From: Abyssalbus ytuae
Lineage (GTDB): Bacteria > Bacteroidota > Bacteroidia > Flavobacteriales > Flavobacteriaceae
NCBI RefSeq assembly: GCF_022807975.1
Contig: NZ_CP094358.1
Location: 2,666,001 to 2,730,000 of the forward strand
Reading direction: 5' to 3'
DNA: 64,000 bases
Under the pieces are notes generated by a model that saw only the letters and a list, made by a program, of their open reading frames with translations, searched no databases and was not told the DNA's origin. A program made the translations under genes and the position numbers. Below, piece after piece: positions 44,507-54,600 of this stretch. Positions within the stretch are counted from its first letter, which is position 1; the number at the start of each line of letters is the position of its first letter.

Positions 44507-44607
44507 ATATAATTTCCACTTATCATAACCATATTACCGTTTATCATATTCCGCTTTTAAAAAGCCTGTACCTTATGTACTTTTATCAAAAATTAAAACT
44601 AATCATC

Positions 44608-44661
44608 ATGGTCACAGTGCTAAAAACTTTAATCGATTTCTTAATAAGCATTCTTTTATAA
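44608..44661 (+). other. Very short hydrophobic open frame (17 aa)
   Basis: ATG-started frame with product MVTVLKTLIDFLISILL. The amphipathic, membrane-like composition is suggestive of a small peptide, but chance is likely in AT-rich DNA. No RBS. Confidence 0.15.
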
Positions 44662-44763
44662 CCCGGAAATTCCAGCAGGAATGAAAAAACATTGAAAGAA
44701 TAAATACTTTCAGTTTATACTTTATTTAGTATGTTCGTAATTTTTATAAAGAGCTGATAATTT

Positions 44764-45822
44764 ATGCAATTGTCCGGAAAAAAAAGAAATTTAGTCTTTT
44801 ATACGTTACAGGTTTTCGGTTGGGGAGGTTTGTTCCTTTTCAGTTATGTGGTAACTCCCAAAGAAAGTTTAGACAAGCCCGCCTCACATTATATAATTTC
44901 CTTCGGAATAAATTTCATCTTCGGAATTTTATCAACCTCACTGTTAAGAGAGTATGTGAAAAAATATGTGAGGCTGGATGATATCAACTTTAAGGAAATA
45001 ATAAAACTAATCTTATCCGGGTTGGTATGCGTGCTTTTTTATATCATGGTGGCTTATTTAGTCTTGTTCGTATTTTACCTGTTCATTCCCGAACTCGATT
45101 TAAAAAAGGATTTTTCAGAGAAAATACTACTGTCGTTTTTTGGAACTAGTATAATAGTATACGGGTGGCTGCTATGCTACATCTTTATAAAGCTGGTGTT
45201 TAAATTAAATACTGAAAAAATTGAACGCCTGGAACTAAATTCCAACTTAAAAGAATCTCAGTTAAATACCTTAAAAGGGCAAATCAATCCTCATTTTATG
45301 TTTAACAGTTTAAATAACATAAGGGGCTTGATGCTGGAAGATGTTGAAAAATCGAGGGAAATGCTTACCCGGTTGTCTGATATGCTGCGGTATTCATTAA
45401 CCAAAAATGATTTGAATGCAATTGAACTGGAAGAAGAAATTGAAATGGTTGAAAATTATATACTGCTTTCTAAAATTCAGTTAGAAAACAGGCTTACCTT
45501 TAAAACAAATATTGCACCCGAAGCATTAAAAGCAAAAACACCTCCTATGGTAGTACAAATGCTGGTTGAAAATGCAGTAAAACACGGTATTTCCGAATTA
45601 AAAAAGGGGGGAGTTATTGTATTGAATGCCTTTATAGAAAACCGGAACCTTCACCTGGAAGTAATTAATACGGGAAAAATATCTGAAAAGAACAGCACCA
45701 CAAAACTGGGACTTAATAATATACAAAAACGGTTGTCTTTGTTATACGGAGATAAAGCTGTTTTTTCTCTTGAAGAAATTAATAATGAAGTGGTGGCAAC
45801 AATAATAATTCCTCAATCATGA
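44764..45822 (+). CDS. LytS/YehU-type sensor histidine kinase
   Basis: This 352-aa protein has four membrane helices (about 12-31, 43-62, 80-108 and 123-147). The kinase domain has the His-kinase motif QINPHFMFNSLNNI (H177) and LVENAVKHGI (N box), then a divergent G box TGKISEK...LGLNNIQKRL. The next gene, a LytTR regulator, overlaps by 4 bp (ATGA), so they form a two-component operon. The signal is unknown; related pairs control surface and extracellular polymer genes. Confidence 0.94.
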   Translation: MQLSGKKRNLVFYTLQVFGWGGLFLFSYVVTPKESLDKPASHYIISFGINFIFGILSTSLLREYVKKYVRLDDINFKEIIKLILSGLVCVLFYIMVAYLVLFVFYLFIPELDLKKDFSEKILLSFFGTSIIVYGWLLCYIFIKLVFKLNTEKIERLELNSNLKESQLNTLKGQINPHFMFNSLNNIRGLMLEDVEKSREMLTRLSDMLRYSLTKNDLNAIELEEEIEMVENYILLSKIQLENRLTFKTNIAPEALKAKTPPMVVQMLVENAVKHGISELKKGGVIVLNAFIENRNLHLEVINTGKISEKNSTTKLGLNNIQKRLSLLYGDKAVFSLEEINNEVVATIIIPQS

Positions 45823-46544
45823 AAATTAAAGCGGTTATAGTTGAAGATTCGCGTTTGGCGCGAAATGAATTAAAAGAGTTGATAAAAGAACACGAAGAGA
45901 TTGAAATTATTGGTGAGGCAGAAAATGTTGATGATGGTTTTGAGCTTATTACCGGAACCAATCCCGATCTTCTTTTTCTGGATATAAACATGCCCGAAAA
46001 AGACGGGTTTGAACTGCTGGGAATGTTAGATGTAGTTCCTGTTACGGTGTTTACTACCGCCTATGATGAGTATGCTATAAAATCCTTTGAATATAATGCA
46101 CTCGATTATTTGCTGAAGCCCATAAGCCCCAAACGTTTTGCAGACGCTGTAAATAAAGTAAAGGAAAAAATATCATCAGACGAAGCCAAAGAATATACCC
46201 GCGAAAAACATAACGAAAACAGCCAGATATTTATAAAAGACGGTGAAAAATGCTGGTTGGTAAAAATAGGCGATATCAGCCTGTTTGAAATAGTAGGCAA
46301 CTATACCCGTGTTTATTTTGAAGATAACAATCCGCTTATTTATAAATCGCTTAATCAAATAGAACTCAGGTTGCCGGAAGATTGTTTTTTCAGGGCCAAC
46401 CGCCAGCAGATAATTAATATAAAGCATATAAAAACCGTAGTACCCTGGTTTAACGGTAAATTTAAGCTTACCCTGATGAGCGGTGCCGAGGTAGAAATAT
46501 CCCGAAGACAGTCATACAGCTTTAAAGAAAGATTGAGTATTTAA
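45819..46544 (+). CDS. LytTR-family response regulator
   Basis: This 241-aa regulator has a receiver domain with phosphoacceptor D55 (LLFLDINMPEKDG), the YLLKPISPKRF lysine region, and a C-terminal LytTR DNA-binding domain (about 140-241; ISLFEIVGNYTRVYF, FFRANRQQIINIKHI, EVEISRRQS). It is co-transcribed with the kinase. Targets unknown. Confidence 0.95.
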   Translation: MKIKAVIVEDSRLARNELKELIKEHEEIEIIGEAENVDDGFELITGTNPDLLFLDINMPEKDGFELLGMLDVVPVTVFTTAYDEYAIKSFEYNALDYLLKPISPKRFADAVNKVKEKISSDEAKEYTREKHNENSQIFIKDGEKCWLVKIGDISLFEIVGNYTRVYFEDNNPLIYKSLNQIELRLPEDCFFRANRQQIINIKHIKTVVPWFNGKFKLTLMSGAEVEISRRQSYSFKERLSI

Positions 46545-46635
46545 GTGTTCGGAACAGAGGGATGACCAATGTCCAATGACAGATGTTATGGTGATTCGTT
46601 GATTTGTGTAATTGTGTAATTGAAATTTGTTCTTA

Positions 46636-46668
46636 TTCTTCCCCATAAGTCAGGAGGCTTCGGGAAGC
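46636..46668 (+). repeat. 33-bp dispersed repeat, copy 1
   Basis: A 33-bp element beginning TTCTTCCCCATAAG and ending CTTCGGGAAGC, with CTTCCC and GGGAAG arms that can pair. Copies at 47600-47632 and 48356-48388, same orientation. Confidence 0.85.
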
Positions 46669-46683
46669 AGGGTTTTGTAATGC

Positions 46684-46706
46684 AAACCTGGCAGGTTTAT
46701 TTTTTT
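46684..46706 (+). terminator. Possible terminator of the LytS/LytTR operon
   Basis: AAACCT (46684-46689), loop GGC, AGGTTT (46693-46698), then AT7. The stem is only 6 bp and far (140 bp) from the regulator's stop. Confidence 0.4.
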
Positions 46707-46808
46707 AAGAAATTTGTTCCTGCAGTTCTGCGAGACGTTTCCCCGGTGAGGAAGTTCTCTACCTTCATTTTTTGGCGGAGTAGAGCCGTTAGGCAATATT
46801 CAATAAAC

Positions 46809-46839
46809 TTGTTTGCTTTAAAAAAGACACTTATCTTTG
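46809..46839 (+). promoter_or_regulatory. higBA promoter
   Basis: TTG at 46809-46811, 20-bp spacer, TATCTTTG at 46832-46839. It fits the Bacteroidota -33/-7 consensus best of any promoter in the window. The higB start is at 46868. Confidence 0.6.
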
Positions 46840-46840
46840 A

Positions 46841-46851
46841 CGTTAGTAACG
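46841..46851. promoter_or_regulatory. Palindrome at the higBA transcription start
   Basis: CGTTA-G-TAACG, perfect 5-bp arms, starting 1 bp after the -7 element. A likely binding site of HigA for autorepression; inference. Confidence 0.45.
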
Positions 46852-46867
46852 AAAAACGGAATAGTGT

Positions 46868-47149
46868 GTGATAAAATCTTTTGGTGGTAAGGAAACTGAA
46901 GAGATTTGGAATGGAACTCAATCAAAAAAGCTACCGGCTGACATCCAAAATGTTGCCAGAAGAAAGCTGAGAATGATTAACAATGCACAAAATATAAATG
47001 ATTTGAGAATTCCTCCGGCAAACCGGTTAGAAAAATTAAGTGGGAATCTTAAGAAATATTACAGCATTCAAATCAATAAAAGATGGAGAATAATTTTCAT
47101 ATGGAATAACGATAATGCTTTTGAAGTTCAAATTGTTGATTATCATTAA
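46868..47149 (+). CDS. higB: HigB-type RelE-superfamily toxin
   Basis: This 93-aa protein has the HigB pattern: MIKSFGGKETEEIWNG, the central KLRMINNAQNINDLRIPPANRLEKL and the basic beta-strands YSIQINKRWRIIFIWN that hold the RNase site. The start is a GTG (46868). HigB cleaves mRNA on the ribosome. The antitoxin gene follows 12 bp later; the toxin-first order is normal for HigBA. Confidence 0.93.
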   Translation: MIKSFGGKETEEIWNGTQSKKLPADIQNVARRKLRMINNAQNINDLRIPPANRLEKLSGNLKKYYSIQINKRWRIIFIWNNDNAFEVQIVDYH

Positions 47150-47161
47150 GAATTTAGAAAA

Positions 47162-47461
47162 ATGAAAAAACTTAAAAACATACACCCAGGTGAAATTTTA
47201 AAAGAAGAATTTCTGGATCCTTTAAATATTACGGCTTACAGATTATCTAAAGATACTTTTATTCCTCAAACACGAGTAAGTGAAATCATAAAAGGAAACC
47301 GTAGAATTACAGCTGATACAGCTTTAAGACTGTCCAAATATTTTGGAACAACAGCTAAGTTTTGGCTGGGCCTGCAAGATGATTTTGACTTGGAAGAAGA
47401 GAAAAATATTAAAGGAAAAGAATTAAACAATATTAAGCCTATTGAAAATAATGCTGCCTGA
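47162..47461 (+). CDS. higA: HigA-family XRE antitoxin
   Basis: This 99-aa protein begins IHPGEILKEEFLDPLNITAYRLS, the HigA helix-turn-helix start, and has RVSEIIKGNRRITADTALRLSKYFGT. The C-terminal ~20 residues are acidic. It neutralises HigB and represses the operon; the palindrome at 46841-46851 may be its operator. It is in a small region between repeats. Confidence 0.94.
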   Translation: MKKLKNIHPGEILKEEFLDPLNITAYRLSKDTFIPQTRVSEIIKGNRRITADTALRLSKYFGTTAKFWLGLQDDFDLEEEKNIKGKELNNIKPIENNAA

Positions 47462-47599
47462 GTAACCGTTACACCAAGCAGGTAATTTGAAACAACGACA
47501 TGGATAATCAGCTTTTAAGGCTATTTAACACTGCACAATACATTCAATCATTTTAATAAAGGAATACACTTTTTACTAGTTTAAACCTTTTGCTTTTTA

Positions 47600-47632
47600 T
47601 TCTTCCCCGGAAGTTGGGAGGCTTCGGGGAGC
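47600..47632 (+). repeat. 33-bp dispersed repeat, copy 2
   Basis: This copy differs at five positions within the central AAGT region (GG for AT, TGG for CAG). It lies just after the stop-side of the RadC-like gene (its 3' end at 47635). Confidence 0.8.
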
Positions 47633-47634
47633 CC

Positions 47635-48249
47635 TTACAACAGTTTTTTTATCTCTCCCTGGGTTAAGCCGGTGTATTTTTTAATTGTTTTCATATCAAT
47701 TCCGTCCTGAAGCATTTTTTTAGCAATATCGAGTTTAACCGATTGTTCCTTTTCGGTTTTTATACGCCATTCTTCCCATTTTTTCTTTTCCCGGTTAACA
47801 ATTTCAAACATACCGGAACTTTGAAGTTCTTTTATAATGCCCATATCGGCAAAGCTCATATATTTTTCTTCAGAAATGATCAAATGGTCTATTACTTCAA
47901 TATTAATAAGTGTACCTACTTTTAACATTCTCTCGGTAAAGTTTTTGTCCTCTTCCGAGGGAATGGTTTCCCCGCTGGGGTGGTTATGTACCAGTATCAT
48001 TTTTACCGCCAGTTTATAAATACCCATTCTAAATACATCGGGCGGATGGGCATGTACGCGGTTAACAGCCCCCAGGGCAATAAGCTCAATAAACAAAATT
48101 TTATTTTTATTGTTTAAGCCTACCACCCAAAAGTGTTCCTGGTTACGGCGTATTTTGTTTTCACGCATTAGTATTTGCTGCATGATTTTAAAAATACTGT
48201 CTGAGTTTAGTACTTTAATTTTCTGTTCTTTGGTTAGTCGTACATTCAT
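47635..48249 (-). CDS. Short RadC-like (JAB/MPN) protein with an Rpn-like C-terminal tail
   Basis: This 204-aa protein has a RadC MPN domain (about 1-150): IELIALGAVNRVHAHPPDVFR, then VHNHPSGETIPSEED for the HxH-D zinc site, and IDHLIISEEKYMSF. The N-terminal helix-hairpin-helix of full-length RadC is absent. The C-terminal ~45 residues (KLDIAKKMLQDGIDMKTIKKYTGLTQGEIKKL) look like the helical tail of Rpn/PD-(D/E)XK recombination nucleases. A canonical radC is at 63685. Role unknown; such proteins occur in mobile DNA. Confidence 0.8.
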   Translation of the reverse strand: MNVRLTKEQKIKVLNSDSIFKIMQQILMRENKIRRNQEHFWVVGLNNKNKILFIELIALGAVNRVHAHPPDVFRMGIYKLAVKMILVHNHPSGETIPSEEDKNFTERMLKVGTLINIEVIDHLIISEEKYMSFADMGIIKELQSSGMFEIVNREKKKWEEWRIKTEKEQSVKLDIAKKMLQDGIDMKTIKKYTGLTQGEIKKLL

Positions 48250-48355
48250 ATTTCAAATATAACTGATTTTACAGGGAATGGCTTTTTTTATTTAATGAAA
48301 CATAAGTACAACCGCTTTCTTTATTCTTTTTCTTTGCCAAAAAAGAAAGAGGAGT

Positions 48356-48388
48356 TTCTTCCCCATAAGTCAGGAGGCTTCGGGGAGC
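48356..48388 (+). repeat. 33-bp dispersed repeat, copy 3
   Basis: Identical to copy 1 except CGGGGAGC for CGGGAAGC near the end. It lies 38 bp before the 23-bp tandem array. Confidence 0.85.
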
Positions 48389-48425
48389 ATATCTACCTTA
48401 GTTCACTCAGCAAAATTAAAGTATT

Positions 48426-48540
48426 ATGCTTTCGGACCTCCCGAAAGCATGCTATCGAACACCCCGAAAGCTTCCTTTCGGACCTCCCGAAAGCATGCTA
48501 TTGAACACCCCGAAAGCTTCCTTTCGGATACTCCGAAAGC
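48426..48540 (+). repeat. Five tandem 23-bp units with 7-bp hairpins
   Basis: Units start at 48426, 48449, 48472, 48495 and 48518. Types alternate: CTTTCGG-ACCTC-CCGAAAG gives a perfect 7-bp stem and 5-nt loop; ATGCTATCGAACACCCCGAAAGC is the second type. The unit length, the ATGCTATCG-ACACCC skeleton and the 5-nt loop match the array at 39443-39629. The unit is not a multiple of three, so not coding. Confidence 0.92.
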
Positions 48541-48621
48541 ATGCAGTAGGCCGCATCTGCCTTATGCAGACTCACACCTGGTCACCATGCAGTTTTATAT
48601 TTTGAAAGCAAAATCGGTGCA

Positions 48622-51600
48622 TCAGTGTTCTATATTTATTCTTACACCTTCGGAGTGGCTTGTAAACTCAGGGGCATACATGCACTGAATGGTTGTAATG
48701 CCGTTGCTGAAGTTACCTGCATTGTTAATTCTTAAATCATATTCAAAAACAAATACTCCTTTAGGTAAATAATCAAAGAAAAAGTTGGTGCTGGCATCTT
48801 TGGTGCTTTCATAATAACCCAAACCGTCCTGCCATTTGTATTGTGAGAGTACATTTACAGGTTCCAGCCCGGCAGCACGCATATCTTTCATATGCACAAA
48901 TTCCATTTCCCTGTCGGCTTTAAGTTCTATCCTTACCCTTACAAGATCGCCTACTTCCAGGGTGGTATTGTTATTTATAGCCTTTAGTTCTTCGCCTCTG
49001 TCAGTATTCTTTTTAAGAAACAGCTTTTTTGAGAGTTTAAGAGGGGTATCGGCATGGGTAATTTTATCCAGGTCTTCAAAATATTGCCAGTATAAACCAC
49101 CCCATGCAATACCGGTTCCTTTTTTGGTAAGGGTTACCTGTGCCATTTGGGGGGTTACTTCGGCACCGGCCCATGAAGTTTTGTAATAGCCTGTTCCGGC
49201 TTCAACTTTTACGTCCTCCAGTTTTTCGGGCGTTATTTTCATTTTGCCTACATTTACATCTACCATATCGGTAACCGATAACCAGTCGCTACCCTGTAAT
49301 AAAAGTGCGTAAACAGCCTCGGTAGTGGCTTTGGTAGTTTCCCACCGGTTTGTTTGCTTATTTTTTAAAAGCCATATTCTAAGCTTATCAATGGTATTGG
49401 TGTCGTTTTCAATTTCAGAAAAAGCCTCGATCATGAGTGACTGGGTTTCTATGGGTGCCTGGTACCAGAACCAACCGGCGGTATTTTCTTTCCAGTACAT
49501 ACCCAGTTCCTGGCTGGTAATACTGTTTTCTTTTAATGATCGTAATATTTTACCGGCGGTATTTTTATCATTGCTTCTGTAAAGAATTAAAGCAAGCTGG
49601 CCTTTGGCATATAAGTTTTTGTTTAACCAGTATTTTTGTGCCTGTTTGATGTAGTAGGAAGTAATTTCCTTAACATTTTCCGGTAAGGGTATTTCTTTAA
49701 AGAAACTACGCATGTACAGATAATGAATTTGTGTGTAGGATAAATGATCGTCATTTAAATCTTTGGCATATTCTTTCATCTGTTCGTATTCCTTTACAAA
49801 AGCTTTATCAAGGTATGATACCGCTTTGTGTATCATTTGTTGTGTGTCTCCGTCAAATTCTTCTACATTTAAATGATGTAAATGGCCAAAGCCGGTAATA
49901 ATATGCTGTGTTATAAAACGGCTGGGGTAGCCACCGTTAAACCATGGCCATGCACCGTCTTCCATTTGCGAGAGCATGAGTTTACTTTTAGCATTTTGCA
50001 GCTCATAACTCATTTTAGTAAGATCAAATAATAAACCGATGCGCTTTTTTTGTTCACTTTCACTATGGGCATCACGCAACCAGGGGGTTTCCTCTATTAA
50101 AAGGGATTTGAGTTCCTCGTTTTTCTCGAGGTTGCTTAAAAGAGCCTCTGTATTTTTCCACTGGTCAAAAACCTCTTTTATACGGGGGTTGGAGTTTGCT
50201 ATGTGGCTCGCCAGTTTATTGGCATAATACCTGGCAAATATTTGTTCATTACATTCAAACGGGTATTCCATTAAATAGGGTAATGACTGTACGGCATACC
50301 ATGCAGGATTGGAGGTGATTTCCAGTGTAAGCTGATGATGCTTCAAGGTGGTTGAATTGTTATTTTTTAATTTATCCAGCGTAAAAGTTTTTGTCTGGCC
50401 GGATCCCACCCACATATGTAAAGTTTCAGTAACCAGCATACGGTTGGTGAGCACCGGCAGGGTGTTTTGTTCGCCATCGGAAAAACTACCTGCTTTTGCC
50501 AGTACTTTGTATTGTACTGCCTGGATGTCGTCTGGTATTTGCAGGGTCCATGATACGCTGCTGTTTCCTTGGGCAGCTAATGAAAAGTCCTTATTGTTAT
50601 TTGTGTTGGCCAGTTTAGTATCTACCGGTTTTCCTGTAAGGGCATCAAACAGCTGAAGTGTAGCTGTGCCGGACAGGGCTTTGTCAGTAAGGTTTGAAAT
50701 TTTACTGCTAATAGTAATTTTATCTCCCTGTCTTAAAAAACGTGGGGCATTAGGTATTACCATCAATTCTTTTTGAGTAACCGATGTAAATGCTTTAACT
50801 GCCGTTTCTAAATTGCGGGTGTGTGCCAATAGTTGTAATTTCCATTGGGTAAGTGCCTCCGGAGTGGTAAAGCTAAATGATACGTTTCCTTCTTCATCGG
50901 TTTTTAATTGAGGGAAGAAAAAAGCTGTTTCCTGAAGATTTTTACGGGGTTGGATACCATCAAAAGAAGCGGATGCGTTCTGTTCTTCTTCTTTTACGCC
51001 CGATCCGTCGGCTTCAGAATTTGCCAATACAGTGTCGCCTTTTGCAAAAGAAACTTCTGCCATTTCTTCTTCTACAACTTCAACGGCTCCATTCATTTCC
51101 ATCGCGGCAGGGGCCGGCATGGATTTTCTGGTGGCCATACCACGCAGTCTTAAATTATTTCCGAAGTAAAGGCCAAACCAGTTTAAATGGTCATAATATT
51201 GTTTAGGGAGGGTATAATCATCTCTTTTATTATTATGGTATTGAAACCTTTCAATGTCAAAACTATAATTGGCGTTAAACCTGTTATAGGAACTGTAAGG
51301 AAGCCTGTAATTGGGATTAAAAGACCACTGATGGTTTAAAAACTGATCGAGGGATGCATCATACATGCCTGCCAGGATTTCGGCGGTTACTTTGTCTCCT
51401 GCCGGACCTTTAATTTTAAAGCTCCATGTTTCTTCCTGTCCCGGTTGTAATTTATCCCTGAAGGTTACTGTTTCTATTTCCAGCTGGGCAGAGGGGTAGG
51501 GTACCGAAATATTTAAAGTACCATTCTGGTAAGTATTAAATGCAGCCAGGCTGTAATGAACGGCAAAACCTCCCAAATCATTTTTATTTACGGGAATTTT

Positions 51601-54600
51601 TAATTCTTCACAACTGTTGCTAAGGTTGAAAACGTAGGTGGAAACTATTTTCCGGTCTTTTTCAACATCAATGGTAACAAATATATTTTGTGCGGCAGAA
51701 CTAAGTTTTATTTCTACTTCTTCGCCTGTTTTATATTGATTTTTATCAGTGGTAATGGTAAAGAGCTGATTATCGGGGGCGGTTTTATCCTTTTCACTGT
51801 AAAGGTGAGTGAATTGAACATCTTTTACTTCCCTCCCGAATTTATCGGTGGTATTAAGCTCGGCAATATATTTACCGGACTCCCATTTTTTTATATTTCC
51901 AAGTGCAGGTTCCTTTTCATTAGCAGTATTAAACGTTTTTTCAAAAACCAGCGGGCCTTTTTCCCATTTTTTAAAGTCGTTTTCATTATTATAGGCTTCA
52001 TGCGGGAACAGTTGGGTAAATTCTTCTTTTGTAAATGCCAAATAATCGGGGGCAGCCCACGGGCGCGGACGTAAAACCTTGTCCGGTGAGTTTAACTTGT
52101 AAATTTTAACGGTAACCTGTGCAGGTACAAACTGGCCGTTTAAATTTTGTGTTGATACCTGGATTTTATGATCTTTTTTGTCCTTATCCAGTTTTTCCGG
52201 AATTGACAGGGATGCTGTTAAAGCGTGATAGCCTACATTTACAATGGTGGTGGCAGACCTGGTTTCGCCGTTAATATCGGTTACATCGGCCGTTACTTCA
52301 TAGTTAAATACAGGCAGGTTTTTTTCATCAATACTTTTATCTGCCAATGCTTTAAAGGTAATTTCGTATTCCCCTTTTTCGTTTGTGGTGGTCTCACCAT
52401 GAGCAATTTCCTGGGGCTCACTGTTAAAATACGGGCGGCTCCAGTAATACCATACCGGGTATTGTACTTTGCGGTGTACCCTGTAAACTACTTTGGCATT
52501 GGTTATATTGCTGCCTGCATAGGCAGTGGCCGTACCTTTTATGGTAATATTATCGTTTATTTTATAAGTATCGCTTACAGGATTGAATTTTGTTTCAAAT
52601 TTAGGGCGTTTGTATTCTTCTACGACAATGCTGGTATTGCCCTGTAAATTCACCTGCTTTGAAGTAGCCTGGAGAGTAAAGTTTCCTGTAAGGCCACTGT
52701 TGGGTACTATAAATTCGCCGTAAAACGACCCGAATTCATTTGTTTTAAGTGATAAGGTTTTTATTTCCTGCCAGTTGGCATCCCGCAGGGTAACGGTAAC
52801 AGGCATATTTTCGAGTATTACGGACGAATCTTCTTTTTTCTGAACAACTATACCTTTAAAGAAAGCTGTTTGTCCCGGCCTGTATATACTTCTGTCGGTA
52901 AATAAAAAGGCTTCCGGGTATTTGGTTTCTGTATGAGGATTGGAGCCATAAATGTAAAGAGGGCCAAAATAAGCTTCGTCACCTTTACTTTTTGCATACA
53001 CATTGACGTCAATATACCTTTCGGAATTTAAAATGTGTATTTCCCCGTTTTTATCAGTAGTATACTCTTTGTTAAATATGTTTCCGTTATAGGTTTTCTT
53101 ATAGGAAATTTTAATTTTCATGCCCGTAACAGGCTGTCCGTTGTTTCGGTTTATAAACTGAAATGTTGCTTTATTTTGATCTCTTTTATCAACCAGGGCT
53201 AAATTGGTAGATTGTATGATGGAGTAGGCAAAATTATTGTCCCCATTCTTTTCAGGTGATGCATATATTAAATAAAAACCATTGTCGAGCTCCGGAATTT
53301 TAAGCTCGGTAGTATGTAGCTGATAATCGTTTTCATTTTTTAGAGATGCAGACCATTGGGAGGTATTATCCAGGTTCTTTATAAAATTCTGTTTATCGCT
53401 GATCCTGTAAAAGGAATTAAATTTTTCTACCTGGCTTTTAGATAATTTATAGAGTTTAAAGTTAAGTTGAGAAAGATTTTTGTACCTCACCAGTACTTTG
53501 GAGGGTTTATTAACGGGGATAAAAGCTTCGGCTTGAATATTTAATTCTTCTTGCAGTATTTGTTTCTTTAAAACCTTACATTTTTCGGCTCCTACACTAT
53601 TGGGAAACTTTGAGATAACATTTTCGCATATTTCTACGGCTTCTTTTCTTTTCCATTGGTTTTCTGTATTGGTTACAGGATCATAAGTGTTTCCCTGGTT
53701 ATGGAGTACGGTTGCTACTTCAAAATCATATAACCCGGATACTTCATGGCTTTTAAAGTTATTTTTTGAACTTGCGAGGGTTTTCAGCAACATAGTTTCT
53801 TTACCGCTAAAGGTAGCGTGCTGTTTTACAAAATTGAGGCGGTCTATGTCAACATCAACCAGGGCAAAAGGTTCTTTGTCATTTAAATGAAATTTAATTA
53901 GATCCTGATATATTTTTAAGGCTTTAAGCTGTAATGAAGCGGTATCTTTTGCAGTAATATTTAATGAAGAAAAGTTCCTGGCTTCGCCCAGATATTCCGG
54001 ATTATCTATTTCAAATTTGTATGAGGGTTTTGTAATATTGTTTTCATCGGTTTTATAAAATTGAAGTGCCTGATGAGAAAGAAAATCATAAAGGGTGGGA
54101 CGAAATATTTTAGAACCTTTGGCAGTTTCCAGTAACGGATCATATTTGCTCAGGTTTTCCTGTTGAAGCATTAAACCCTTCTCAAGCGATCTGGAAAAGT
54201 GGTAGCTGGTTTCATTAAAAAGAGTTTGTAAATCCCATGTTCTGAAATCTTGTTTATCAACTTTTACGGCTGTTTTTGTGCGGTTGTAAATAATCCAACG
54301 GTTTTGTTGAAAATATTGCCAGTATAAATTAGCCAGTATGCTGTGAAGAATATTTCTTTCAGGAAATTTTGCATCGCTTATTTCCTGTTTAAAATTGTTT
54401 ATTATCAAAAGTTGTGCATCTTCTTCCAATACCAATGCATATTTGGAAGCATACATTAGAGCTTTTATTTTCTGGTTAATTTCTTTTTCTTTTGAAGCTT
54501 TGGCTTTAATATCTTCCACAATTTTCAATGCAGATTTTGTTAATCCTTCTTTTTCAAGATTATCTACTTTTTCCCAGAGGGAAGAATAGTTGTTTTGTGA

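Larger units (their letters stand above)
44459..44763. other. Intergenic region after the S9 peptidase (305 bp)
   Basis: Holds the terminator at 44479-44506 and a 17-codon hydrophobic frame at 44608-44661; nothing else supported. Confidence 0.6.
46545..46867. other. Intergenic region upstream of higB (323 bp)
   Basis: Contains a 33-bp dispersed hairpin repeat (46636-46668), a terminator-like stem (46684-46706), and the higBA promoter and palindrome (46809-46851). A continuous frame across 46620-46871 exists but shows no protein-like sequence. Confidence 0.6.
48250..48621. other. Intergenic region with hairpin repeats (372 bp)
   Basis: Contains the third 33-bp repeat (48356-48388) and five tandem 23-bp units (48426-48540). 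No gene supported. Confidence 0.65.

Noticed and set aside
46620-46871. 83-codon frame upstream of higB
   Set aside because: It covers a dispersed repeat and the higBA promoter and has no protein-like sequence.
48295-48688. Open frames across the 23-bp repeats
   Set aside because: The repeat unit is not a multiple of three, so the product is a frame-shifting artefact of repeats; no start context or homology.
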